The position numbers and the translations under genes were made by a program. Of a stretch of DNA of 46,950 nucleotides, positions 34,090-42,734 are shown piece after piece (position 1 is the stretch's first letter; each line of letters starts with the position of its first letter). The notes beneath the pieces were generated by a model that did no database searches, was not told the DNA's origin, and saw nothing but the letters and a program-made list of their open reading frames with translations. This stretch comes from Oscillospiraceae bacterium. GTDB lineage: Bacteria > Bacillota > Clostridia > Oscillospirales > UBA929. The DNA lies in contig JAISCT010000056.1 in the NCBI GenBank assembly GCA_031265355.1, positions 1 to 46,950 on the forward strand, in the 5' to 3' direction.

Positions 34090-36549
34090 ATGTACGATCG
34101 GTTTTCTGAGCGCTGGGGTCCCCGTCAGCCCGCATTCCAGCACTATGGCGACTATATGTCCATGCTCGCCAGGGCTCAGGCCATCCTGCAACAAGGGATT
34201 CCTCAAGTGGATATCGGTATCCTCCACACAGACTACAACAACAACAACGGCGGTGCCACCACGGGCAGCAGCGATCCTCTGTTAGGACTTTCCGCCGGCA
34301 CATATGACCCCACACGTGACAACAGAGGTCTGTATTGGCAGGATATGTCTTTGCAAAACAACGGTTACACCTATGACTATTTTGCGCCTCGCAACCTGAC
34401 ACTGGTGAAGGAGGCCGGAGTGCCCATATATGCCAACGGCGAACTGCTTCCCACCAGAGTTGGATATCAGGCCCTGATCGTCTATCAAGATGCCATGGAG
34501 ATGGCCAGCGCCAAGACACTCCTTGAATTGGCGCAGGAGGGGTTGCCGATCATCTTTGTGGACAATGTGTTTGAGGATCGTGTGAACAACAACACCGCCA
34601 TCCCGGCCAACGACACAGACACCAACAAAACAGGTGTCGTCAAAGCCGCTTCCCGCACCCTCTCTTTGGGTGAAAGCGATGCAGATCTGCAAGTGGTCGT
34701 GGATCAGATCAAGGCTCTCCCCAATGTCAAGACTTTAACCGACGGCCAAGGATACGACCCGAGTAAACCCTATGACTCGGCTGTTCTCCAGGCGCTCCAA
34801 GACCTCGGTATCTATCCGCACACAGAGTTGATCGGCGGCATTAAGAACATTTATACACAAATGCGCAAAACTGATGGCGCGAACTATGTGTACGTCTACA
34901 ATGCCGTCAGTGACTTCGACTACAACGGTGTGCCGATGATCGAGGCCAAGGACGGTCCCGCGACTTTTAACATGAGCGTTGACGTCGCCGGTAAGCCCTA
35001 TATGATCGACACATGGACAGGTGATATCACGGAAGTCGCCGATTATACGATCGCGGCCGGCCGCACATCCTTCAATGTGACACTGCAACCCGGCGCGACG
35101 GCTTACTTCGCGTTGGATCCGAATGATGCCGGCGACAGCCTGCACGCCGTTTCGACTGATGCCGACAGAGCGACGATGGTCAACGGGAAACTGATTGTGA
35201 GTGCCGCCAAGAGCGGAACCTATACCACCACGCTGAGCAACGGCAGCCAGGTTGTGAGTCATATTGCAGCTCCGGGTGCGAACATCCCGCTGACCGATTG
35301 GAGCCTGGTGGTTGACAGCTATACCAATGGCGCCAAGGTGGTAAACATCGAAGACCGCGGCTTGGGTTATGTGACCAAAGAAGCATGGTATCCGACGGTG
35401 CACGCTTTGTTAGGCTCGGTACAATTGGATTCACTGAAACCGTGGAAAGATATCCCGGAAATTGGCGGAGGAGTCTCCGGTGTGGGCTATTATACCACTA
35501 CATTCACACTGCCTGACGACTGGAATGCAAACACGAAGGGCGCCTATTTGGATGTCGAGAATCTCAACGGGAACACAGCGCAAGTATTTGTCAACGGCCT
35601 CGTAAATAGCGAGGTGACACCAATCAATACAGACAGCTCCGTAAGCTTCGAAAGGGATGGAAAAGTTCCCGGCTTTGATTTCGTGGCCCGGAGACTGGAT
35701 ATCAGCGCATATCTGAAGCCGGGCGTAAACACGATTACCATCTCAGTGGCCAGTACACTGGAAAACGTCATAAGGTATCTGGGAACTCAAAACGGAGTCG
35801 CTTATGGAGCTCTGTATGACACATGGACCAATAAACAGGCATATGCCGATGCCAGCGCGTCAAGTCCGTGGCAGTCCTATGGAATGGTAGGTGATGTGGA
35901 GATCGTAACCTATGGGAAAGAAGCAATCGCCGCCACGACAGTCGGCGTCCGAGCGGGCGCGCGGACGCCGTTTGGCAGCGAAGTCGAATACACCTTCGGC
36001 GCCCAGGACATGGAGACTGTCAACCTGATAGAACTCACCTTCCGTGTGGGCGGCGATCTGCTGAGCGGGGCCGCCGCCGCCCTGGAGGCGCTGAACGGTT
36101 TTGCGGTGTTTGACGACATTCGGTGGCAGGATCTCGGGAACAACCAGTGGCAGGGCAAGGTCATCCTGGGGATCCTTGAAAACGGCCAGACCAAGACCGG
36201 CGCGGCGGATGTGGCGAAACTGAAATTGGACGCTGTGAAGCTCGGCGACGCGAAAGTGACGCTGACGGCGGCGGCGGTCTACGGGATCGACATTGTGGAC
36301 GGCGAGGCGGTATCCCGCGAAAGGGTGTCTGTCATCAATCCGGCCACCGCCGTCACCAAGGTCGTAAGCGTCTACGACGCAAACGGCGACGACAAGGTGG
36401 ACCTGGCCGATCTCTCATTGGCATTCTACTACTACCAGTCTCGTCAGGACGACGTCCATTGGGAGAGCGCAAAAGTCGCCGACGTGAACGGCGACAACAT
36501 CGTGGACATGCGCGACCTGGTGGAAATTTACGCGCACTTCATCGCGTGA
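34090..36549 (+). CDS. 5'-truncated GH106-like protein with cohesin-like module and dockerin
   Basis: The open frame gives 819 residues from ATG 34090, but homologous coding runs upstream to 33949. It aligns with the full GH106 downstream from about residue 555 on, so the signal peptide and most of the catalytic barrel are missing. Remaining parts: the end of the GH106 core, a beta-sandwich (YLDVENLNGNTAQVFVNG), a cohesin-like module (35938-36360, starting TTVGVRAGARTPFG), and a dockerin with loops DANGDDKVDLAD and DVNGDNIVDMRD. No convincing ribosome binding site precedes 34090. It is probably a pseudogene or a non-secreted remnant. Its last 600 bp are close to those of the downstream GH106 gene. 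If expressed, it could not be exported. Confidence 0.75.
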   Translation: MYDRFSERWGPRQPAFQHYGDYMSMLARAQAILQQGIPQVDIGILHTDYNNNNGGATTGSSDPLLGLSAGTYDPTRDNRGLYWQDMSLQNNGYTYDYFAPRNLTLVKEAGVPIYANGELLPTRVGYQALIVYQDAMEMASAKTLLELAQEGLPIIFVDNVFEDRVNNNTAIPANDTDTNKTGVVKAASRTLSLGESDADLQVVVDQIKALPNVKTLTDGQGYDPSKPYDSAVLQALQDLGIYPHTELIGGIKNIYTQMRKTDGANYVYVYNAVSDFDYNGVPMIEAKDGPATFNMSVDVAGKPYMIDTWTGDITEVADYTIAAGRTSFNVTLQPGATAYFALDPNDAGDSLHAVSTDADRATMVNGKLIVSAAKSGTYTTTLSNGSQVVSHIAAPGANIPLTDWSLVVDSYTNGAKVVNIEDRGLGYVTKEAWYPTVHALLGSVQLDSLKPWKDIPEIGGGVSGVGYYTTTFTLPDDWNANTKGAYLDVENLNGNTAQVFVNGLVNSEVTPINTDSSVSFERDGKVPGFDFVARRLDISAYLKPGVNTITISVASTLENVIRYLGTQNGVAYGALYDTWTNKQAYADASASSPWQSYGMVGDVEIVTYGKEAIAATTVGVRAGARTPFGSEVEYTFGAQDMETVNLIELTFRVGGDLLSGAAAALEALNGFAVFDDIRWQDLGNNQWQGKVILGILENGQTKTGAADVAKLKLDAVKLGDAKVTLTAAAVYGIDIVDGEAVSRERVSVINPATAVTKVVSVYDANGDDKVDLADLSLAFYYYQSRQDDVHWESAKVADVNGDNIVDMRDLVEIYAHFIA

Positions 36550-36638
36550 GAGAGGACCGTATTGGAATTCTATATTGCGGAAGTCGCACAGCCGATGACG
36601 CAAAATATAGAAAAATGATGAAAAGAGAGGTAAAGACG

Positions 36639-39600
36639 ATGAGAAGACGAATCCTGTCCTGTGTGCTTGTGGCAAGCCTTTTGTTGTCGCTGTTCGTGGG
36701 CGTTATGCCGGCGGCCGGCGCGGCGCCTGCGGGTGGCGGCGCCGTCATCGAGTACTTCAAAAATCCCGACGCGAACTCCAAGCCCATGGCGCGCATGTGG
36801 TTCCCGGACGCCGAAGCCGGCGCGGACGATCACGATCTCATTGAAAAACAGATTCTCGAATTGGCGGCCAAAGGCTTTGGCGGCGTTGAGGTCGCCATGC
36901 TCGCCGACGGCGTCAGCTATGACAACGCCGCGGGTGCCGTGTACGGCTGGGGCACCGACAACTGGAGCAAACTCCTCAAAAAGGTTCTGAAAGCGGCCGC
37001 GAAAGTCCCCGGCGGTTTTCAGATAGACATGACCATCACCGCCCACTGGCCGCCCGCGCTGGACACATTGGACCCCAATGACGACGCGGCCAACGAGGAA
37101 CTGTCGTACAGTTTTACCAAGATTACAGACGGCATTTTGCAGGGCGGCACGGTTGACCTGAGTCTTCCGACACAGAAAATAAGTCTCCCGGCCGGCGGGT
37201 TTGGCGGCGGTGGAGCGACCACCAATTTCCTGTTCACCGACACCTTTGTGGCGGCTGCCGCAGCGAAGGTCGTTGGTATCAACAGCGGGAAATATGTTCT
37301 CGACTTTGATTCGCTGACGCCCATCGCGGCTGTATCTCAAAAGATGGGCGGCGACGGTCCGGGCGGCGCGGCCGGTTTTGCGGCCGGCGTACCAGACGCG
37401 GCCACCGCCGCGGCGAAAGGCTGGAACTATCAAACCAATGTCGTCAATTTCTTCGGTCCCGATCCGGCGGAGCCGCTGCCGGACGGCATGAAGCTGGACG
37501 CACAGCGCAATCGGAAACGCATGGCCGACTGGCAGTACGAGTACAAAGCCGACCTGAGCGGCCTCACGCTTGGCGACACACTGAATGACGACACGACCAT
37601 TCAGCCCGGCGACTGGGTCGTTGTCTCTATCTTTTACCGGGGCACAGGCCAGAGTATATCAGGTGGCAAGATCATGCACAACGGCGCTTTCGTGACCAAT
37701 TACTACAACCAAGCGGGCACCCAGGCGGTGACCGGATACTGGGACGACATGTTTGCCAGAGACCCTGAACTGCTGGACCTGATGAAAGCGAACCCGGGTT
37801 ACATCTTCGAAGACTCCATTGAGTCTTCCAGCGCGGAGTCGTATTGGGCGCCCAGCGTGTTGGACGATGTCGAAGATGAGTACGCCTATAAAAACATTCT
37901 GCCCATCGTGGCTGCCAGCAGATACATGGCGGGTATGTTCGGAACAAAGACCCGCTCAGATTTCTTCCTGTTTGATGACGACGTACTGGCCGGCCGTATT
38001 TATGAGGACTACAACGACAAATTGGCCGGACTCTATGTCGATTACCGTGTCAATGGCGTCTTGAAATGGGCCCGTGATACGGCGGGTTGGGGCTTCCGCG
38101 GCCAGACCTACCATTTGCCCGGCCTTGAGATCGCCAGCGCGGCGATGGTGGCTGACGTGGCCGAGTGCGACAATATGTCAAAGGGCGACGGCGTGCGCTA
38201 TCAGTCGGGCACCGTAAACGTAACCGGAAGGGATTATCTCACCATGGAGGCCATGACGGGCCTGACCGTCAATCTGGCCAGTATGGGCGACATCAGAACT
38301 GAGATCGGACAGAATTATTCCGACGGCGTCAGCCGCGCGATCCTGCACGGTACGCCCTATGCCAAGACATTCAACGGCTATAACGCGGGCTGGCCGGGCT
38401 GGCTGCCATTCGGTGCCGGGTCCTTCGGCGACGCCTATACATACCGTCAGGCGTACTGGGACGACATCACGACTGAAACCGATTACATGGCCCGGAATCA
38501 GGCCATCATTCAGAAAGGGCAGGCCCAAATCGATCTGGCCGTCCTGATCGACAAGGAGAAGACCTATGACTTTGAGAGCGGCAACCGGTTCCAGAATCTC
38601 CTCGATCTGGGGTATTCGTACAATCCGATCAGCGAATCGATCCTGAGCCACCCGAACGCCACCGTCAGCGGCGGTCGGTTGGCCCCGGACGGCCCCGCTT
38701 TCAAGGCTCTCGTCGTGGACAGGGTATCCATTTTGTCTGTGGATGGCATTGACAAATTGATTGAGTACGCCGTCGCCGACCTGCCCATCGTGGTCTACAA
38801 CAGCAACATCGCGCGGGTTTACGGCAGCGATGTGGCCGACGACGCTGTGTTGGCGGACAAGTTCAACACATTGCTGGCCTTGCCGGGTGTCAAAAAAGCG
38901 GACACGCTGAATGCAGTGCGTGACGCGTTGAAAGAACTGAACATCACGCCCTATGCCGACTACAGCGCCCCCCAGCTTGAGACCACGATGTATACCGATC
39001 CTGCGGACGGCACCAACTACTACTACATGTACAACAACGCCTTGCCCACGAACAGCGGCATGATGTCCAACGGCGCGGGCAAAAAATACAAGGGCGGCGA
39101 CAAGGCCATTCGCAACGTCGCCGTCACCCTGGCAGGCGACGGCGTCCCATATCAGCTTGACGCCATCACCGGCGAGATCCGTCAGGTGGGAGAGTACACC
39201 ATCGGCAACGGTACGGTCGCCTTTGTCATCGACGAGCTTTATGGCGGCGATTCCGTGATTTACGCGGTCACAACCAACGCGACGGATTTCCCGGCCGCGA
39301 AGACCTACGTGAAGAGCGTGGACAAGCCCTCCGAGCAATACAGCATTGCGCGTTCCGGCGGCGGTCTGACTTTGCGGTCCAATACTCCGGCCGCCTACAC
39401 GGTCAGACTGTCCGACAATGCAACAAAGAATGTGACCGTGGCAAAGACGCTCGGCGCGCTTGACTTGAGTGACGCGAAATGGGATTTGGTCATCAAGAGC
39501 TACGGTCCCACAGACGACGGGAACGATCCGAGCGAAAGCAAGATCACCACGGTCGATTTCGGAAAACAAAATCTGATCGACTGGGAAAACATCGCGGCCT

Positions 39601-40637
39601 CTGACGCGCAGCTTGCGCAGCTCGGCGTCAACCACATGCGGTATGTATCGGGCATCGGCGAATACACCCTTACCTTTGACGCCCCAAGCGACTGGAACGC
39701 GACGACCGGCGCGTATCTGGACGTCACATACGGCTGGGATCAAATCGGATCGGTCACTGTCAACGGTTATACGTTCCCCGCCAACAACGCCAGCGACCGC
39801 TTGGACATCGGCGGCGCTTTGGTTCCGGGCGCGAACACCATCGCGATCAAGCTGTCCACCACTCTGTTCGCCAGAACTTTCTTGGAAAACAGCGGGTACG
39901 CCGACAACAACGGCACTGTGGAACCCGCAGTCAGCGGCGGATTTGGCGGCGGCGGCGCCACACCGTATATGAACGGTCTCCGGACTGTGAAACTGACCCC
40001 CTACACCCAGATTCTTCTTGAGACGGCTGTCGGCGTCCGCACCTCCGCGAGGACGCCGTTTGGCGGCAAAGCCGAATACACCTTCAGCGCCCAGGACATG
40101 GAGACTGTCAATCTGATCGAGCTCACCTTCACAGTGGACGGCAATCTGTTGAGCGGCGCGGCGGCCGCCCTGGAGGGTCTGAACGGCTTCACAGTATTCG
40201 ACGCGCTCACATGGAAGGATCTTGGGAACAACCAGTGGCAGGGCAAGGTGATATTGGGAATTATTGGGAACAATCAAACCAAATCCGGCGTGGCGGACGT
40301 GGCGAAGCTGCAACTGGACACCGTGAAGCTTGGTGACGCGGCGGTGACCCTGACAGATGTGAAAATCTACGGGATCGACATTGTGGATGGAGTAGCCGTG
40401 TCCCACACACGGAGCGGCAAAATTGCCCCGGCCTCCGCCGTCGCCAAGATCACCAGTGTCTACGACGCAAACGGCGACGACAAGGTGGACCTGGCCGACC
40501 TCTCATTGGCGTTCTACTACTACCAGTCCCGCCAGGGCGACGCAAACTGGGAGAGCGCAAAAGTGACCGATGTGAACGGCGACAATGTCGTGGACATGCT
40601 GGACCTAGTGGAGATTTACGCGCACTTTATCGCGTGA
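36639..40637 (+). CDS. secreted GH106 alpha-L-rhamnosidase with cohesin-like module and dockerin
   Basis: A 1332-residue exported enzyme. Signal peptide (1 to about 28, ending AAGAAPAGG), then a GH106 N-terminal signature (EYFKNPDANSKPMARMWFPD, AAKGFGGVEVAML, QIDMTITAHWPP) and a large catalytic region to about 800. A beta-sandwich follows (YLDVTYGWDQIGSVTVNGY). The cohesin-like module is at about 1130-1267 (AVGVRTSARTPFGGKAEYTF, VADVAKLQLDTVKLGDA), and the dockerin at 1273-1332 has loops DANGDDKVDLAD and DVNGDNVVDMLD. GH106 enzymes cleave alpha-L-rhamnose from rhamnogalacturonan-type glycans. ATG at 36639 has GAGAGG 8 nt upstream; the earlier in-frame start overlaps the previous gene. The next gene encodes a cohesin-like/SLH anchor, its probable docking partner. 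Confidence 0.9.
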   Translation: MRRRILSCVLVASLLLSLFVGVMPAAGAAPAGGGAVIEYFKNPDANSKPMARMWFPDAEAGADDHDLIEKQILELAAKGFGGVEVAMLADGVSYDNAAGAVYGWGTDNWSKLLKKVLKAAAKVPGGFQIDMTITAHWPPALDTLDPNDDAANEELSYSFTKITDGILQGGTVDLSLPTQKISLPAGGFGGGGATTNFLFTDTFVAAAAAKVVGINSGKYVLDFDSLTPIAAVSQKMGGDGPGGAAGFAAGVPDAATAAAKGWNYQTNVVNFFGPDPAEPLPDGMKLDAQRNRKRMADWQYEYKADLSGLTLGDTLNDDTTIQPGDWVVVSIFYRGTGQSISGGKIMHNGAFVTNYYNQAGTQAVTGYWDDMFARDPELLDLMKANPGYIFEDSIESSSAESYWAPSVLDDVEDEYAYKNILPIVAASRYMAGMFGTKTRSDFFLFDDDVLAGRIYEDYNDKLAGLYVDYRVNGVLKWARDTAGWGFRGQTYHLPGLEIASAAMVADVAECDNMSKGDGVRYQSGTVNVTGRDYLTMEAMTGLTVNLASMGDIRTEIGQNYSDGVSRAILHGTPYAKTFNGYNAGWPGWLPFGAGSFGDAYTYRQAYWDDITTETDYMARNQAIIQKGQAQIDLAVLIDKEKTYDFESGNRFQNLLDLGYSYNPISESILSHPNATVSGGRLAPDGPAFKALVVDRVSILSVDGIDKLIEYAVADLPIVVYNSNIARVYGSDVADDAVLADKFNTLLALPGVKKADTLNAVRDALKELNITPYADYSAPQLETTMYTDPADGTNYYYMYNNALPTNSGMMSNGAGKKYKGGDKAIRNVAVTLAGDGVPYQLDAITGEIRQVGEYTIGNGTVAFVIDELYGGDSVIYAVTTNATDFPAAKTYVKSVDKPSEQYSIARSGGGLTLRSNTPAAYTVRLSDNATKNVTVAKTLGALDLSDAKWDLVIKSYGPTDDGNDPSESKITTVDFGKQNLIDWENIAASDAQLAQLGVNHMRYVSGIGEYTLTFDAPSDWNATTGAYLDVTYGWDQIGSVTVNGYTFPANNASDRLDIGGALVPGANTIAIKLSTTLFARTFLENSGYADNNGTVEPAVSGGFGGGGATPYMNGLRTVKLTPYTQILLETAVGVRTSARTPFGGKAEYTFSAQDMETVNLIELTFTVDGNLLSGAAAALEGLNGFTVFDALTWKDLGNNQWQGKVILGIIGNNQTKSGVADVAKLQLDTVKLGDAAVTLTDVKIYGIDIVDGVAVSHTRSGKIAPASAVAKITSVYDANGDDKVDLADLSLAFYYYQSRQGDANWESAKVTDVNGDNVVDMLDLVEIYAHFIA

Positions 40638-40654
40638 GAGACGAGGACATAAAC

Positions 40655-41806
40655 ATGAGATATATCAAAACGGCTGCTTTCGCGACCCTGGCCGCGCTGT
40701 TACTGTCACTGTGTATGCCCGTAGCGTGGGCCGCGCCGGAGACATTGACGGTGACCGTCCCCGCAGGGGACGACAGCTTTACGATCGAACTGGCGGTGGA
40801 TGACGGCGACGAGCCCTATGCGGGCATCGAGTTTGGCTTGACCATAGACAACGAAAACGCGCTGCGATTTGCCTCCTTCGCGAAAAGCGAAGCGCTCTCC
40901 GGCGCGCAGGAGTCTCCCTTTGTCACCGCGCGGGATGTCCACTATTTCGGTTTTTTCACAAACGCCAACACATACAGCGGACGGTACACGGTCGGTATGC
41001 TGACGTTTGACGGCTACACGGGCAGCGAGACGGTCACGCTCACCCTGTCGCACAGGAAGGTGGTTCGACTGCTGGCCGACGGGACGACGGCGGGTCAGGA
41101 CAACACCGAAGATGTCGTCGTGATCACAGTCCGGCGGGCCGGTTCCGGCGGCAGCGGCAGCAGCAGCGGCGGCAGAAACAACACGGTGGTTGTCGACGTG
41201 CCGGGCCCGGACACGCCGGCGGCCGGCGACAGGGAGCTGTACAGCGACGTCACGGATCCCGACGCGTGGTACTACGACGCGGTGTATTTCGTCACCGACT
41301 ACGGCTTGATGAACGGCACCGGCGGGGGTAAATTTTCCCCCGAGAGGCCCATGACGCGGGCCATGTTTGTGACGGTACTGGGCCGGCTGGCGGAGAAGCA
41401 GGGCGAAGAGGTCGCCGGATTCAGTCACACCTTCCAGGATGTACCCGCGGGCCAGTGGTACACGCCGTACGTCGCCTGGGCGGCCGGCAAAGGAATCGTG
41501 CAGGGTCACAGCCCCACAAGGTTCGCCCCGGACGAGACCGTCACGCGCGAGCAGATGGCGGCGCTGATCATCCGTTTCTGCGACGCCTTAGCGATCGAAC
41601 TGGGCGACGACATCGAGATCACCTTCTCGGACGCCGGCAACATCAGCGGCTGGGCCGAGGCGGCCGTAGTACGCGCGGCGGCAGCCGGGCTGATGCAGGG
41701 CTCCAACGGCCGGTTCAGGCCGCTGGCCAGCTCGACCCGGGCCGAAATCGCGCAGTTGATGATGAACTTTGTGAGCGCATACTTAGAGCCGACGGATCAG
41801 TCATGA
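40655..41806 (+). CDS. cohesin-like/SLH surface anchor protein
   Basis: A 383-residue exported protein. The signal peptide (1 to about 25, ending WAAPE) is followed by a beta-rich cohesin-like domain (about 26-160: TLTVTVPAGDDSFTIELAV, IEFGLTIDNENALRF, RYTVGMLTFDGYTG), a Gly/Ser linker (GSGGSGSSSGG) and three SLH repeats (about 205-383, with MTRAMFVTVLGRLA, VTREQMAALIIRF and STRAEIAQLMMNF). It should bind the cell wall and display one module. Its adhesive domain is less typical than that of the SLH protein at 23538, so cohesin assignment is weaker. ATG at 40655 follows GAGG by 8 nt. It starts 18 bp after the GH106 stop, so the two are an operon. Confidence 0.82.
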   Translation: MRYIKTAAFATLAALLLSLCMPVAWAAPETLTVTVPAGDDSFTIELAVDDGDEPYAGIEFGLTIDNENALRFASFAKSEALSGAQESPFVTARDVHYFGFFTNANTYSGRYTVGMLTFDGYTGSETVTLTLSHRKVVRLLADGTTAGQDNTEDVVVITVRRAGSGGSGSSSGGRNNTVVVDVPGPDTPAAGDRELYSDVTDPDAWYYDAVYFVTDYGLMNGTGGGKFSPERPMTRAMFVTVLGRLAEKQGEEVAGFSHTFQDVPAGQWYTPYVAWAAGKGIVQGHSPTRFAPDETVTREQMAALIIRFCDALAIELGDDIEITFSDAGNISGWAEAAVVRAAAAGLMQGSNGRFRPLASSTRAEIAQLMMNFVSAYLEPTDQS

Positions 41807-41893
41807 CGCCATCCCCGCCGACGGCAGTGGGAGACTCCGCACTGTAACGCCGCGAAGATGCGAAGATTACACCCTTTCTCTTCCCTTAGACAA

Positions 41894-41940
41894 AGCAGGG
41901 CGCCTGATGGTCCGGCACATGGCCCATCAGACGCCCTGCT
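41894..41940. repeat. 47-bp palindromic element, copy A
   Basis: AGCAGGGCGCCTGATGG folds back on CCATCAG and CGCCCTGCT with a 12-nt loop and one mismatch. It shares 37 of 47 positions with copy B at 42416-42462 and may end transcription of the anchor gene. Confidence 0.65.
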
Positions 41941-42057
41941 TCGTCGAAATGCGCGCGGTTGAAGCGGGCATTGAAATGTGGAGACAGGATGTGGTATACT
42001 CAGGGTGACGAAGTGGTAAACCAAAGCAGGGACCGAAACCCAAACGGAGGAATGTGG

Positions 42058-42363
42058 ATGTATTATTTGGTGGAAGGGTATCGACACCCTGAGGATCCCT
42101 TTGTGCAGGAGGTGCTGAAGATGAACGAAGGGCTGCGAACGTTTGCGGAGCAATATCATTTTAACGCCAGCGACCCGAAGGTGCAGCAGAAGTACTTCGA
42201 CTACCAGATGGCCCTCTGGGCCGAACGCGACCGCCGTGAGACGGCCGTAGCCATCAGCGATGCCAACTGGCGCGTTATTGTGGCGGACAAGGATGCGGCC
42301 CTCGTGGACAAGGACGCAGAGATCGCACGGCTCCGCGCTCTGCTCGGTAAAACCAAACAATAA
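42058..42363 (+). CDS. hypothetical protein with C-terminal coiled coil
   Basis: A 101-residue soluble protein starting MYYLVEGYRHPEDPF. The middle is rich in charged and aromatic residues. The end (IVADKDAALVDKDAEIARLRALL) has a heptad pattern typical of a short coiled coil. The layout is reminiscent of the C-terminal tail of Rpn/PD-(D/E)XK transposase-like proteins, but the catalytic part is absent, so I do not assign a function. ATG at 42058 lies 7 nt after GGAGG; the ATG two codons earlier is too close. It stands alone between two related palindromes, with its own terminator. Confidence 0.6.
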   Translation: MYYLVEGYRHPEDPFVQEVLKMNEGLRTFAEQYHFNASDPKVQQKYFDYQMALWAERDRRETAVAISDANWRVIVADKDAALVDKDAEIARLRALLGKTKQ

Positions 42364-42374
42364 CGGCGATGCGG

Positions 42375-42401
42375 ACGGGCGGCGGAATGCCGCCCGTTTT
42401 G
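42375..42401 (+). terminator. intrinsic terminator of the 101-residue gene
   Basis: ACGGGCGGC (42375-42383) pairs with GCCGCCCGT (42389-42397), followed by TTTT. Confidence 0.75.
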
Positions 42402-42415
42402 ATTGCCAAGGACAA

Positions 42416-42462
42416 AGCGGGGCGTCTAATGAACCGGTACATGGTACATCAGGCGCCCCGCT
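42416..42462. repeat. 47-bp palindromic element, copy B
   Basis: AGCGGGGCGTCTAATG folds back on CATCAGGCGCCCCGCT. It is related to copy A (37 of 47 positions) in the same orientation, 522 bp downstream. Confidence 0.65.
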
Positions 42463-42530
42463 ACGTTGTACGATGGCAATTTGACTTTTTGCCCAAGAAG
42501 TGTCACAATAGCATTGCCCCGGTGGAGCTC

Positions 42531-42698
42531 CTAGTAGGCTGTGTCATCTAAAGGTTGTCAGCAAGCGGCGAGGATTTTTTTCGTCAGACAAGGCGGCGGA
42601 ACCCGCTGATACTGGCGTGTATCAGCGGGTTCCGCCAACGCTGTCTGGCGGGAAAAAGACCGGCGCTTGGTAAACATTTAGGTGACACAGCCTACTAG
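42531..42698. mobile_element. MITE, 160 bp, with CTAG target duplication
   Basis: The element 42535-42694 begins TAGGCTGTGTCATCTAAA and ends with the near-exact reverse complement. It is flanked on both sides by CTAG (42531-42534, 42695-42698). Inside is a perfect 17-bp stem (42595-42611 with 42620-42636). It has no coding capacity. CTAG fits the YTAR target of IS5-family transposases, so mobilisation in trans by such an enzyme is plausible. A truncated copy lies at 7971-8108. Confidence 0.85.
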
Positions 42699-42734
42699 CT
42701 TTGTTGCTTTGGTGATGACGATGTACTTTCATAT

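Noticed and set aside
38178..40406. Minus-strand open frame of 742 codons opposite the GH106 gene
   Set aside because: The GH106 sense frame has a signal peptide, GH106, cohesin-like and dockerin modules. The antisense frame shows no domain and is a coding shadow.
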